A DNA stretch of 64,000 nucleotides. Origin: Cordylochernes scorpioides. Its lineage: Eukaryota > Arthropoda > Arachnida > Pseudoscorpiones > Chernetidae. A program made the translations under genes and the position numbers. Of this stretch, positions 48,948 to 58,665 are shown piece by piece (position 1 is the stretch's first letter; the number at the start of each line of letters is the position of its first letter). Location: contig CP092880.1 in assembly GCA_030710605.1 (NCBI GenBank), forward strand, positions 19,901,791 through 19,965,790, in the 5' to 3' direction. The notes beneath the pieces were generated by a model. The model did not search any database. It had not been told where the DNA came from and saw nothing but the letters and a program-made list of their open reading frames with translations.

Positions 48948-49834
48948 CGGACCATCAAACTGCAAGATTTCGACGCAACCATCACCTATAAAAGCGGGGT
49001 CAAGCACAAAGAAGCGGATTGCCTATCGAGATACCCGCTGCCAGAGTCGCCTGCTCTGACGTCGCTTACATTAGTAAGAGAACAACAGAATCTAGATCTT
49101 GATATAACAAAAATTTCAAATGCCTTAAACCAGGGTGAAGGGGCCGCGAGATTCGAAATGAAGGACGGTCTACTCTATAAGCGTAATTTTGATCCATTGG
49201 GTAGACGTTTGCTGTTGGTTATACCGAAGTGTATGAGACCAGATATCCTGAAGGAGTTCCACGATGTTCCGACCGCGGGCCACCTAGGTTTTGCAAGAAC
49301 CTACGACAGAATAAGAAAGAGATACTTCTGGCCGGGACTTTACAACAGCGTTCGACGTTATGTCGCCCATTGCAAGGAGTGCCAGCGAAGAAAGGGAGAA
49401 AACAAACTGCCTGCTGGAAAACTAATTCCCATTCAACCCCCGTCATTTCCGTTCCAGAAAATAGGCATGGACCTGCTTGGGAGGTTTCCCCTTTCGGACA
49501 AGGGAAATCGATGGATAATTGTATGTACAGATTATTTGACCAAATATGCAATCGCCAAAGCCCTGCCATCTGGTACGGCTGCAGAAATCGCGACTTTCAT
49601 ACTGGAAGAATTAATTTTGAAGCATGGCGCTCCACGTGAAATAATAACTGACAGAGGTCGGGCCTTCATGTCTCAGATGGTCAAAGAAGTCACTTCCCGT
49701 TGCAAGATAAGCCACCTGTTCACCACGGCTTATCACCCTCAAACAAACGGATTGACAGAGAGGCTGAATAAGACCCTGGGTGACATGCTCTCCATGTATG
49801 TGGACGCCGAGCAGAGGGATTGGGACAGCGTTCT
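48948..49834 (+). pseudogene. pol: Element 2 RNase H end and integrase N-terminal part, inverted
   Basis: Plus strand: YKSGVKHKEADCLSRYP (RNase H C-terminus), integrase zinc region (HDVPTAGHLG, CKECQRRKG), core with MDLLGRFPLS and IITDRGRAF, up to DWDSVL. Its last 192 bp repeat, inverted, at 48756-48947. Open frame, but fused at 49834 to gag sequence. Confidence 0.85.
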
Positions 49835-49839
49835 AATTT

Positions 49840-50529
49840 TGAGGCTGTCACTCGTCGTCCTTGGAGCGCCACAACGCGACGACACTCTGCGATAAACTGA
49901 TCCGTCGTCGCTATGTCTCTCGGCAGAATATACCGGTAGACTTCCTCGGTGACCTGGGGGACGTGACGGATCTACAGTCTCTGATAAGACAGATCGTTAG
50001 AGAAGAAGTGCAGCGGGCCCTAGCACCGCCACGGGAAGAACCAAGAACCTCCTCCCTTGAGGAAATAGTGAAGGAGGAAGTCGACAAAGTCCTCGCTCCC
50101 ATGTCGGGGATAAATACCTTCCCAATGGAATCGGCGGCGAGGTCAGCACCACGGAACTATAGAAAGAACACCTGGTATGCACCTAAGGTCGAAGCAAGTG
50201 GCTCAAGAGTCGAAGTACGGGACACTAATGAGTGGAGGATCCCAGACGGCACGCCCGTATTCTTCCACTGTGGACGGCCCGGCCACGTTGTCCGCTATTG
50301 CCGCGACAGGAGGAGGTTACTTGATGAGAGAAGAGACGAAATGTACCAAGATCGGGCCAGTACAATGACGAACTCCGGACGCAACAATATCTCAAACGAC
50401 GCTGATCAAAGAGTCAACACCAGACGTTATCGCAGCCCCTCCCCTTCTCCTAGACGCGGAAGTTCCCCTGGTCGCAGTGCTACAAGACGAGCCAGCCAGT
50501 CTCCTCGGCGTTTACAATCGGAAAACTAA
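49840..50529 (+). pseudogene. gag: Element 2 Gag C-terminal part
   Basis: Contains a Glu/Arg-rich segment, a CCHC zinc knuckle (CGRPGHVVRYC) and a long Ser/Arg-rich tail (RRYRSPSPSPRRGSS) that ends at 50529. The N-terminal capsid half is separated and lies at 51700-52194 on the other strand. Confidence 0.82.
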
Positions 50530-50559
50530 GAGCCGCGCCCTCAAATGGAGGTGAGGCCG

Positions 50560-51715
50560 CTGCACAACCTATAATTCCTCCCCTGTCGACAGTCGTGAAA
50601 ATGACGAACAACTACATTGACATTAAAATTGAAGGCGACACAATACGGGCTCTGGTGGATTCCGGAGCCTCCTATTCTGTTATATCTGAGCGGTTCAGAG
50701 TAGAACTGAAAAAGACGATGTTTGCCGAAACCGACGTTGTATTGAAAGTTGCTGACGATAAGGTGGTCAAATCCAAAGGACGCTGCACTTTGAAGTTGGA
50801 AGTAAATGGACATCCGGAAAACTTTGAATTCGTCGTTTTGGAAAATTGCAGTCACGATGTGATTCTAGGCTGGGATTTCTTCAAGGCGACCAACGCGGTT
50901 ATCGACTGCGGTCTGGGCGAACTACAACTGGACGACCTACCAGACCTAGACGCCGAGGGTAGAGATGACGGAGTGTACGCTATCCAAGACTTCGTTATCC
51001 CCGGGAGATCGTCGCAGAGGATAAGCGTCGTCAATAGATCTCTCGTAGGAATTGTTAACATGGAGGTTACCTGTCTAAAGAACTATTCATTCGAAAAGAC
51101 GTGATATTTCCTTCTTCATTGATTGAATTTGAAGAAGGAATTGGAAAAATTTGGATAACTAACGGCGGACTTCAACCTCAAATGATTCCGAAAGGAATGA
51201 ACTTGGGTAGAATGTGCGATATTGAGACGGAACACGTGTGCCTCTTGAGTGTGGAGCCGGAAAGTTTTTCAAGGAAGAGAAGAGAAGATGACCACAGCGA
51301 CTACCTGTTATCTCTAATCAACCCCGATCTGCCCAAGAAAAAAAAGAAGATTTAATGGGGCTGCTGTTGTCTTTTAAAAGAGTTTTCCTTCCCACGATTA
51401 AAAACGCAAACAAGGTACAGAACAGAGTGAAGCACAGAATTCACACCGGCGACCATCCCCCTATAAAGCAGCGCCCATATCGGGTATCTAAAAGAGAGCG
51501 AGAAATAATGCAAAAGGAAGTAGATACCATGCTTGAAAGAAAAGTAATTAAGCCATCTGAGAGTCCCTGGTCAGCCCCTGTGGTGCTGGTCAAGAAGAAA
51601 GACGGCACATGGAGATTCTGCGTGGACTTCCGGCGGCTAAATCACATCACCAAGAAAGACGTTTATCCATTGCCCCGCATTGATGACGTTCTGGATCATC
51701 TGTGCATCTACTTCC
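50560..51715 (+). pseudogene. pol: Element 2 protease and RT N-terminal part
   Basis: Protease with ALVDSGASYSVIS and VILGWDFF at about 50650-50880, a frame change near 51100-51355, then RT fingers with [20 protein letters not shown] and [13 protein letters not shown], ending abruptly at the junction at about 51700. No palm catalytic motif is present. Confidence 0.85.
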
Positions 51716-52194
51716 CTGCAGAGTCGCAAAACATCTTGGATATAAAATTCAGTGGCTTCGCCCCTCGTTTGAGCTCGCACCTTTAGCTTTTGCTCGGCTT
51801 GACGCCGCAGGTTATCTTTCTTCCCAAATACGGATCCTAGTTGGTCTTTAAATATCTCCCACGATGGGATATTTTCCTCATTATTTTCGTACCACCGTTG
51901 AGCGGTACCGTGTAGATAAAAGTACACGTTAGCCAGACTGAGCGAATTGTCCCAATGGTTATGTCTTGCCACTCTCTCATAACCTTTCAGCCAGGCTTGG
52001 GGGTCTTCGCTGATCTCACCAGAGAACATGGAAGGGTTCCGCACCACATTCTGACAAAAGAGTGGACTCACCTGAGTGGTCGCCTCGCTTCTGTTGTTCA
52101 TCGTCGCTGTGTTGTCGGGGGTAAGTCCTTGTAATATTCTGCTTCTTCTAATAGAGCGTTCTTCTTCTTTAGGTACCCAGCTGATCTCCGCCAC
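51700..52194 (-). pseudogene. gag: Element 2 Gag N-terminal part
   Basis: Minus strand from next to the right [59 protein letters not shown], a typical retrotransposon Gag capsid segment. No ATG lies at the start; translation would begin at GTG 52194 or inside. It ends at the inversion junction. Confidence 0.8.
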
Positions 52195-52196
52195 TT

Positions 52197-52394
52197 TGTA
52201 GAGTAGAATAAATTAAATAGAATTCGATGTTGATATTAAATATAGTTTATTTAAAGTAAGGTTACAAAGAAGAGAATAACGGGAGCTAGCGCAGTATGTT
52301 TACAAAAAAACAGCTAAGAACAACTTAATCCGCGCGTACTCCTCCCGGGCCTCCCCCCGCGCATCCTTTCCAAATGGCGATGCATTCATATTTC

Positions 52395-52397
<3 letters not shown>
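52197..52397 (-). repeat. LTR of element 2 (5' LTR)
   Basis: Same sequence as the left LTR with a few substitutions. On the minus strand TGGCGGAGATCAGCTGGG follows three bases after its end, a candidate primer site that also overlaps the gag start. Confidence 0.88.

Positions 52398-52444
<47 letters not shown>
52398..52444. repeat. (TA)n microsatellite
   Basis: Uninterrupted TA run between LTR element 2 and the palindrome; LTR element 2 inserted in or beside it (TA repeats are also at 48001-48010). Confidence 0.9.
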
Positions 52445-52449
<5 letters not shown>

Positions 52450-52833
52450 ATAAATAGTTATTTAATTTTATAGTCCAGTTTTGTATTAAGATTATCTTCA
52501 CTATTATGATCATTTAAATTCAAATTATAAAATTTGTAAAATGTTATTAATTTGTAGATAGAGAGAGAAAAAAAAATCCTTTACTTCTAATACATCATCA
52601 AGTTAATTATATATTTATAATTAATAACAATAAAAATTAACAAAGTAACGTCTTTTGCATCGGCTTTTTACACGTCATTTAGACATACTCTAATCCTATA
52701 TATAGAATAATCGAAGTGAGAATATATATAATAGTTAGAAAAAAGAGAGAAAGACAGAACCATGCACTTTTAATCAAACTAATAATAAGGAAAAAAAAAA
52801 TTTGTAAAGAAGGTAGATAAGATTGTTAGTATA

Positions 52834-54137
52834 CAGGGTGTACCAGGTAAATTGGGACTAACTTTGACAGTCCATAAAACAAAAACTACTTGAGATTAAA
52901 AACTTGTTTTTTTTTTCATTACGTAGCCATATTCATGTAAAATGCAACAGTACATGTGTGCGCAGTGTAGTGATGAACAGTAACCGAGAATTTGAAAATC
53001 GAGCTGCCATCATCGTTGCTCTGCGCGCCGGAAGGAGCCCCAAAGAGATAGTGGATTTTCTTAAGTTGCCCAAAACCACTATTTATCGTGTCAAGAAGCA
53101 GCTTGATGAGGCCGACAGTAACAAAGAGGGGATAGCTACAAGGAAAAAGCACTCGCGTCGATCGGACAGGGTAAGAGGCGAAGAATTTGTCAAAAATGTC
53201 AAGGAGAAGATTGATGGAAACCCTGGGAAGAGCATGAGGGCCATAGCCAAGGAAATGGACGTTGGCTCTATGACAATTGTCAGAACTATCCATGAGGACC
53301 TTGGTCTCAAGTCTTATGCCCTTCGGAAAGGTCAGTTGCTGACTGAGAATATGAAGAATAACAGAAAAGGAAAGGCTGCTGCCCTCCTCAACAACCTGAA
53401 ACACGACTCTTTTGGCATGCTAAGGTTCTTCTCTGACGAAAAGAACTTTGACGTGGACCAAAAGGTAAATCCCAGGAATGATCGCTGGATCTGTAAAGAC
53501 CCCTCAGAGATACCTGTCGTGATGCACACGAAATTTCCTGCCTCCGTAATGGTCCTTGGCGTTATCAGCAGTGAAGGTGATGTCATGCCTCCCCATTTCT
53601 TTGAGAAGGGCCTTAGGATGAACGCTGACACCTACATCAATGTTCTGGAGACCGTTGTGAAGCCTTGGATGGACATGGTGGCCGCAGGAAGGAAGTATGT
53701 CTTCCAACAGGACTCAGCTCCAGCCCATAAGGCAAAAAAGACACAATCGTGGCTGACACTTAACGTCCCTAGTCACTGGGGTCCTGATATTTGGCCCCCT
53801 AATTCTCCAGATTGCAATCCCCTCGACTACTATGTATGGGGCGTTGTTGAGAGAGATGTCAACAAAGCTCCTCATACCACCATCCAGTCTGTCAAGAAAG
53901 CAGTTCACACGGTGATGACCCAAATAGACAAGGTCATCGTCGCCAAGGCCTGTGCTTCATTCCGCACTCGCCTCGAGACTGTTGTAGCTAATAATGGAAA
54001 CTACATTGAATAAATAAAAACTATATCCTTTTATCTACTACTGTGTCAAATTTCATTCGGATATTTTAATTTTTACTTGCAAAAAAATTCAGTTAAAATA
54101 CCATTGTTGAAATTCCCAATTTACCTGGTACACCCTG
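52834..54137 (+). mobile_element. mariner-family transposon, apparently intact
   Basis: 1304 bp with perfect-looking ends: CAGGGTGTACCAGGTAAATT at the left and AATTTACCTGGTACACCCTG at the right, inside a TA duplication. It carries one intact transposase ORF (52973-54013). Confidence 0.93.
52973..54013 (+). CDS. mariner transposase, DD37D type
   Basis: 346 aa from the first ATG (MNSNREFENRA); the frame is open upstream only from a TTG within the element's leader. N-terminal helix-turn-helix DNA-binding region (LRAGRSPKEIVDFLKLPKTT and a second at GKSMRAIAKEMDVGS), then the DDE domain: FFSDEKNF (first Asp), YVFQQDSAPAHKA (second Asp) and SPDCNPLDYYVW (third Asp). Thirty-seven residues lie between the second and third Asp, which fits the maT/DD37D group rather than DD34D mariner. 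No stops, no frameshifts and perfect terminal repeats, so this copy could be active. Cut-and-paste transposition at TA sites is the family's known activity. Confidence 0.93.
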   Translation: MNSNREFENRAAIIVALRAGRSPKEIVDFLKLPKTTIYRVKKQLDEADSNKEGIATRKKHSRRSDRVRGEEFVKNVKEKIDGNPGKSMRAIAKEMDVGSMTIVRTIHEDLGLKSYALRKGQLLTENMKNNRKGKAAALLNNLKHDSFGMLRFFSDEKNFDVDQKVNPRNDRWICKDPSEIPVVMHTKFPASVMVLGVISSEGDVMPPHFFEKGLRMNADTYINVLETVVKPWMDMVAAGRKYVFQQDSAPAHKAKKTQSWLTLNVPSHWGPDIWPPNSPDCNPLDYYVWGVVERDVNKAPHTTIQSVKKAVHTVMTQIDKVIVAKACASFRTRLETVVANNGNYIE

Positions 54138-54722
54138 TATATATATATATTTTTATAATTTTATATTTTAAAAAGGATAAAATATAAAATTATAAAAATA
54201 TATATATATATACTAACAATCTTATCTACCTTCTTTGCAAAATTTTTTTTTTCCTTATTATTAGTTTGATTAAAAGTGCATGGTTCTGTCTTTCTCTCTT
54301 TTTTCTAACTATTATATATATTCTCACTTCGATTATTCTATATATAGGATTAGAGTATGTCTAAATGACGTGTAAAAGCCGATGCAAAAGACGTTACTTT
54401 GTTAATTTTTATTGTTATTAATTATAAATATATAATTAACTTGATGATGTATTAGAAGTAAAGGATTTTTTTTTCTCTCTCTATCTACAAATTAATAACA
54501 TTTTACAAATTTTATAATTTGAATTTAAATGATCATAATAGTGAAGATAATCTTAATACAAAACTGGACTATAAAATTAAATAACTATTTATTATTATAA
54601 TTAATTTAGATTTAGCTTGCTAATCTAATCAAATCTAATTGATATAAGTTATCATTATTATCAGTTTGCTCCTTAAGTTTTAAAAGTAGAATCACTGTTA
54701 TAATTTTGTTATATAGTTTCTA

Positions 54723-54725
<3 letters not shown>

Positions 54726-54768
<43 letters not shown>
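54726..54768. repeat. (TA)n microsatellite
   Basis: Pure TA run about 125 bp beyond the palindrome; a (CA)n run follows at 54868-54886. Confidence 0.9.
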
Positions 54769-54773
<5 letters not shown>

Positions 54774-54899
54774 AATATACACAAGACGGTGCCAATATGC
54801 CAAGATGCTGCGTGAATACTCCAAATACTTTGTTAAATCTATGGAGAATTAACTCTTACCCCCCTCCACACACACACACACACACAATAATATATTAAA

Positions 54900-55970
54900 C
54901 TTGGATTAATGAAGAATTTTGTCAAGACAATGAATCCAAATGATGCTGGATTTGCCTATTTGAAGTGAAAATTCCCTAGCATAAGTGATGAAAAAATTAA
55001 AGAAGTCATTTTCCTTGGACCTCAGATTCGAAAATTGTTTCAGGATGAGAATTTTGAAGATAGCTTAAATGAAGTTGAAGCAGCAGCATGGAATTATTTT
55101 AGAAACCTTTGGAATAACTTTTTGAGAAATGTTAAGGCTGAAAACTACAGTGACTTAGTTAATTTTTTTTTATTTAACAGTTGCAAAGACACGCCATATC
55201 CACAATTTAGGATAAATGCGTGTAAATATGAAATTATATACAAATCAAATCATCGTAAAATTAACATAGTTAGACATTGGGAAACGCGCAAATTACACAT
55301 TCGATGTCAAATTTTGCATATAGTATTTGAAATAGTAGCTTGAAATATGTACACCGTATAATCATGAAATATGTACACAAAATTGCCATTTATAACAGTT
55401 AGAACAACGTGTAGACTAAGTAAATTAATCGCCAACAGTCAATACTTTTGCCTTAAAATATACATCCTGCAGAATCTATTAAACTTGATGTATTAGTCTT
55501 TATTGTAAATAGCTTGTTTGGTATTTGTCAGGTAAAGTTGGTTTTCTTCCCTTAGATCAGAAGTTGACCGACAGTTTATTAGAAGGTGTTCAGGGTTTTG
55601 TTCTACATTTCCACAAGTGCACGCAGGTGAACCAATTTTACCAATTCTAAACAAATATGTGTTAAAGTCACCATGTCCAGTAAAAAATGGACATTATGTT
55701 AATGAACTCTTACTTAACTACAAAGCACTGGGATGTAACATATCTCTCAAGATCCATTTCCTGCATTCACATCTAGATTTCTTTCCTGACAATCTTGGTG
55801 CAGTTAGCGATGAGCATGGTGAGAGGTTTTATCAAGATATATCAAGCAGGGAGAAGCGGTACCAAGGTAAATGGAGTCCCTGTATGCTTGCTGACTACTG
55901 CTGGACACTCAAGAGGGATGTACCACAAGCAAAATATAGAAGAAAATCCACTATCACTACTTTTAAATAA
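54900..55970 (+). pseudogene. Arthropod orphan-family pseudogene (C-terminal part), split by a LINE tail
   Basis: Frame from 54900 reads LGLMKNFVKTMNPN, a stop at 54966 (AAGTGA), then KFPSISDEKIKEVIFLGPQI and AWNYFRNLWNNFL to about 55165. After a 525-bp insertion it resumes at 55691 (YVNELLLNYKALGCNISLKI, HFLHSHLDFFPDNLGAVSDE, YQGKWSPCMLADYCWTLKRD) and ends at 55970. I recall this family (FVGPQIR and HSHLDFFPxNxGAVSDEHGE motifs) as uncharacterised multi-copy proteins in arthropods. The stop and the insertion make this copy non-functional. Homologous N-terminal material is at 20837-21199. Confidence 0.75.
55166..55690 (-). mobile_element. LINE 3' fragment inserted in the pseudogene
   Basis: On the minus strand: FTGHGDFNTYLFRIGK then CTCGNVEQNPEHLLINC, the typical C-terminal Cys-rich end of R1/I/Jockey-group reverse transcriptases, followed by a UTR and a poly(A) tail (T run at 55166-55174). 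5'-truncated. It differs from the LINE at 15920, which lacks poly(A). Confidence 0.75.
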
Positions 55971-56233
55971 AAGAAATATATTTCGCGTTCTCATATAGGT
56001 CTATATATTTAAAATATTTTCAAATTTCAAATAGGTGTCTCTGAGAAGCATTGCGCTATAGAAAAAACGAATGGTATACTTGGAATCAGCACAAATAGTT
56101 ACATTAAGATTAATTGCTGTTTCTTTTGGGACAAAGAAAAATATGTTTGGATAACCAGTGTAATGTTATAAGGTTAATGCAAAAATGCTTACGTAAAATT
56201 GTTCGCATTTATTATTCTGTTTATCATAATATA

Positions 56234-56346
56234 TTAGAACCTCCCTTTTTGGCGGACACCCGCTAACGTACACCTCTCTACACCTCTTTCTAAAGGACAA
56301 TTTGGCTCTGCAATTAGGTGTTATCCTTTATAGGGAGGTTTTACTG
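56234..56346 (+). mobile_element. pogo-like MITE P, short copy
   Basis: TTAGAACCTCCCTTTTTGGC to GGGAGGTTTTACTG-TA. About 50 bp shorter inside than other copies. Confidence 0.75.
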
Positions 56347-57000
56347 TACTAAAAAAAATATTGTCACGCAAAAACCATGGGTGATGAGAAATTTCTGATT
56401 ATATTTTTGAGTTCAGCATGAAAAGTTACACTAGAAACACTATCAGGTTTTTTTTTTAGGTAAAATTTAGTTGACCAGTGTGATTTAATAGATATACAAA
56501 ATCAGTTATACACTTGCATGATTTTACAATTAATAGCTTCATATTTATTAACTTTATCAACATCCTATAACACGATACCCCAAACTCAGGGATATTTGCG
56601 TCAATACATTTCTTTACATCATAAGAAATTGGCTATATACAAGCTTATACAATATAATTATCTTACATATTTATCCAAAGAAATTGGTCAAAGAGAAAAA
56701 AAGACAAACACACAAAAGCAAATCCCTCAAAATTTCCTTCCCTCTCTTTCCCATTTCAAAAGATAGTTGTATATATGATAATTTAAACCAACAACCCTAT
56801 ATATTATAATCTTTATAACAAGATTGTCATGTTGTATATAGAACTAATTATAAACTATAACTAATTATACGCATAATTGACGTGTGTCCTTGTATCCCCA
56901 TATGTAATGTACTGAGGATGAATAAATAAAAATATATAATAGATTAAAAACTGAGTTAAGAGCCAGAGAGAGATTTACAAAGTAACTTCTAAAGATAGAT
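56347..57000. other. AT-rich intergenic sequence, no gene seen
   Basis: The 82-aa ORF at 56518 has low-complexity composition and no recognised similarity. Confidence 0.4.
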
Positions 57001-57650
57001 GGAAGCCCAGACTGGTGCCAGAGTCGAGTTGCGGACACGTGCAGAAAGGCAATACTTCCTGGTCCACTTCCTAGTCCCCTTCCTGGTCCAAAAAAGTTGT
57101 TTAAATAGGACCCCACGTAGCAACAGCCATTCTCAGTTCCAGTCAGTTCCCCATCTGCGTGTCGCCGGTTGTCACCAACTCATCGACGATGTAAAACAGT
57201 AAGAAATCTTCTCGATCTCCATCTTTGCTCTTGGCTCGCTTTTTATCTATTCAAGGAACTTCCCTTCTACAACGTGTCGCTTCGTTTTTTGTGTGTGTGG
57301 ACATTCCCAGCTTTTCCACTCTGCCTCGACCACGACTGCCTGTACTTTGGGAGAACTGTTAAAGGTCCTACAAGGTGCAGCGAGGTACTGGAAAACTCTC
57401 CACCCCTGACTGTCCCTCGCGGTTACTACAGGTTTGACCCTCGGTTGCCACAACTTATAGCGAGAGTCGACGAGGTTCTACAACAGGCTTACCAAACCTC
57501 AACGCATTATTACAGCTAGTCGACAGGATCCCTAATCACAGAATAGGATCCCAACCTATTATCACAGATAGTCGACAGGATTACCACAACGAAGGAGACC
57601 ACAACGAAGAGGGTAAAGACTGTCCAGATAGAAAAGAGCCAAGAAGCAAG
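57000..57650 (+). other. Leader region of LTR element 3 (LTR not identified)
   Basis: Composition becomes balanced at about 57000 and stays so into gag, suggesting the element begins here. TAGTCGACAGGATCCC and a related TAGTCGACAGGATTAC (57518 and 57570) form a small direct repeat. I found no matching LTR downstream within the window. Confidence 0.4.
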
Positions 57651-58643
57651 ATGGAGGAGCAAACCAACCCGTCCAACGATACAGCCGAACAAACTATCCC
57701 CAAACAAGAAACGACATTGGAAGAGGAGGAAACGTCGCCGCCCCAAGATACCTCCGCAGACCCACTGACACAGATCGCCGATGCCCTGAGTAAGTTACTG
57801 GTAGCCCGATCTCCTAGGGAGATAGACGTAAGTCCATACGATGGTACTTTTGAAGCCCAAAGCTTTTTCGACAACTTCGATGCCCAAGCAGACCGAACTG
57901 AACTGACCTACACAGATCGCCTACGCAAATTACCCTGCTACCTACAAGGTAAGCCCCTCCAATATTTCCGAAGCCTACGGTTAGATAGGTTATATTATAT
58001 TGAAGCCCGCCAGAGATTAATAGACTTATTCCCAGCAACGACAGAAGCGTCGTTTGCACGCTTTTTGGCAATCAAAATGACACCCCAAATGTCCCTAGAA
58101 AACTACTACCAAAACAAAACTGTTATGGGTATGAAACTCGACCTACCCGCCGACATTTTAATTGAATCTCTGACCGACGGACTACCCGTCGCAGACCAGC
58201 GATTAGTCGCAACTGTGCAGCCAAACACCATTAAGGAATGGTTCGACCTAGTGTCAAGAATAACTCAGTGTGCCACCAGTGCAGTGAACCAGCGCCAAGT
58301 AGACAAGGCTCCGCACCCCACCTACCACAACCCACCACCGCGGTACAACAGCCAGCGGCCATCACGTGTAACATACCCAGTTACACCTCCCCCCTCGCCT
58401 TGCAAGTATTGCAATGCCATGCACTGGCACTCCCAGTGTGAACAACGGTTCCCACGGGACCAAACACGCCCAGTCTACAGCGCCCGACCACACACAACCA
58501 CTGTACCAAAACGTGGTACCCACACCCAGCCCAAGGTCCAACCTCCGAGCCATGTTCCCCAAGTCCTAGCTGCAAGCCCAGACGACTCTGCAAGCCCCGC
58601 GAGCAGCTCAACGGTAGGAAAACCTGAAACTTATTTTCGTTGA
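57651..58643 (+). CDS. gag: Gag of LTR element 3
   Basis: 330 aa, ATG in context AGCAAGATGGAGG. The capsid region is at residues about 55-215 (VSPYDGTFEAQSFFDNFDAQ, LPCYLQGKPLQYFRSL, ARFLAIKMTPQMSLENYYQ, IESLTDGLPVADQRLV). A Pro-rich linker leads to a short Cys/His cluster (CKYCNAMHWHSQC) and a Ser/Pro-rich end. The frame is intact. It forms the retrotransposon particle; pol follows 22 bp later in a different frame, so ribosomal frameshifting or stop bypass would be needed. Confidence 0.85.
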   Translation: MEEQTNPSNDTAEQTIPKQETTLEEEETSPPQDTSADPLTQIADALSKLLVARSPREIDVSPYDGTFEAQSFFDNFDAQADRTELTYTDRLRKLPCYLQGKPLQYFRSLRLDRLYYIEARQRLIDLFPATTEASFARFLAIKMTPQMSLENYYQNKTVMGMKLDLPADILIESLTDGLPVADQRLVATVQPNTIKEWFDLVSRITQCATSAVNQRQVDKAPHPTYHNPPPRYNSQRPSRVTYPVTPPPSPCKYCNAMHWHSQCEQRFPRDQTRPVYSARPHTTTVPKRGTHTQPKVQPPSHVPQVLAASPDDSASPASSSTVGKPETYFR

Positions 58644-58665
58644 ACAATTAATAATATGGACTGAA

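Larger units (their letters stand above)
48011..52397 (-). mobile_element. LTR retrotransposon 2, Ty3/gypsy, internally rearranged
   Basis: LTRs of 200-201 bp at 48011-48210 and 52197-52397 (about seven differences). The element is in minus orientation: gag N-terminus next to the right LTR and integrase C-terminus plus a purine-rich tract next to the left LTR. Between them the interior is in plus orientation and out of order (RNase H to integrase, then gag C-terminus, protease, RT). RT palm and thumb are missing. A 192-bp integrase segment occurs twice in inverted orientation. It cannot be autonomous. Confidence 0.88.
52445..54599. repeat. Long palindrome split by a mariner
   Basis: Left arm 52445-52833 and right arm 54138-54599 are almost exact reverse complements (for example TCGGCTTTTTACACGTCATT against AATGACGTGTAAAAGCCGA). 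The centre is a TA-rich hairpin (54138-54210) with an AAAAAGGA loop at about 54169-54176. Removing the mariner (52834-54137) restores a continuous hairpin with arms of about 420 bp. Differences are a base or two, mostly in A/T runs. Confidence 0.9.
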
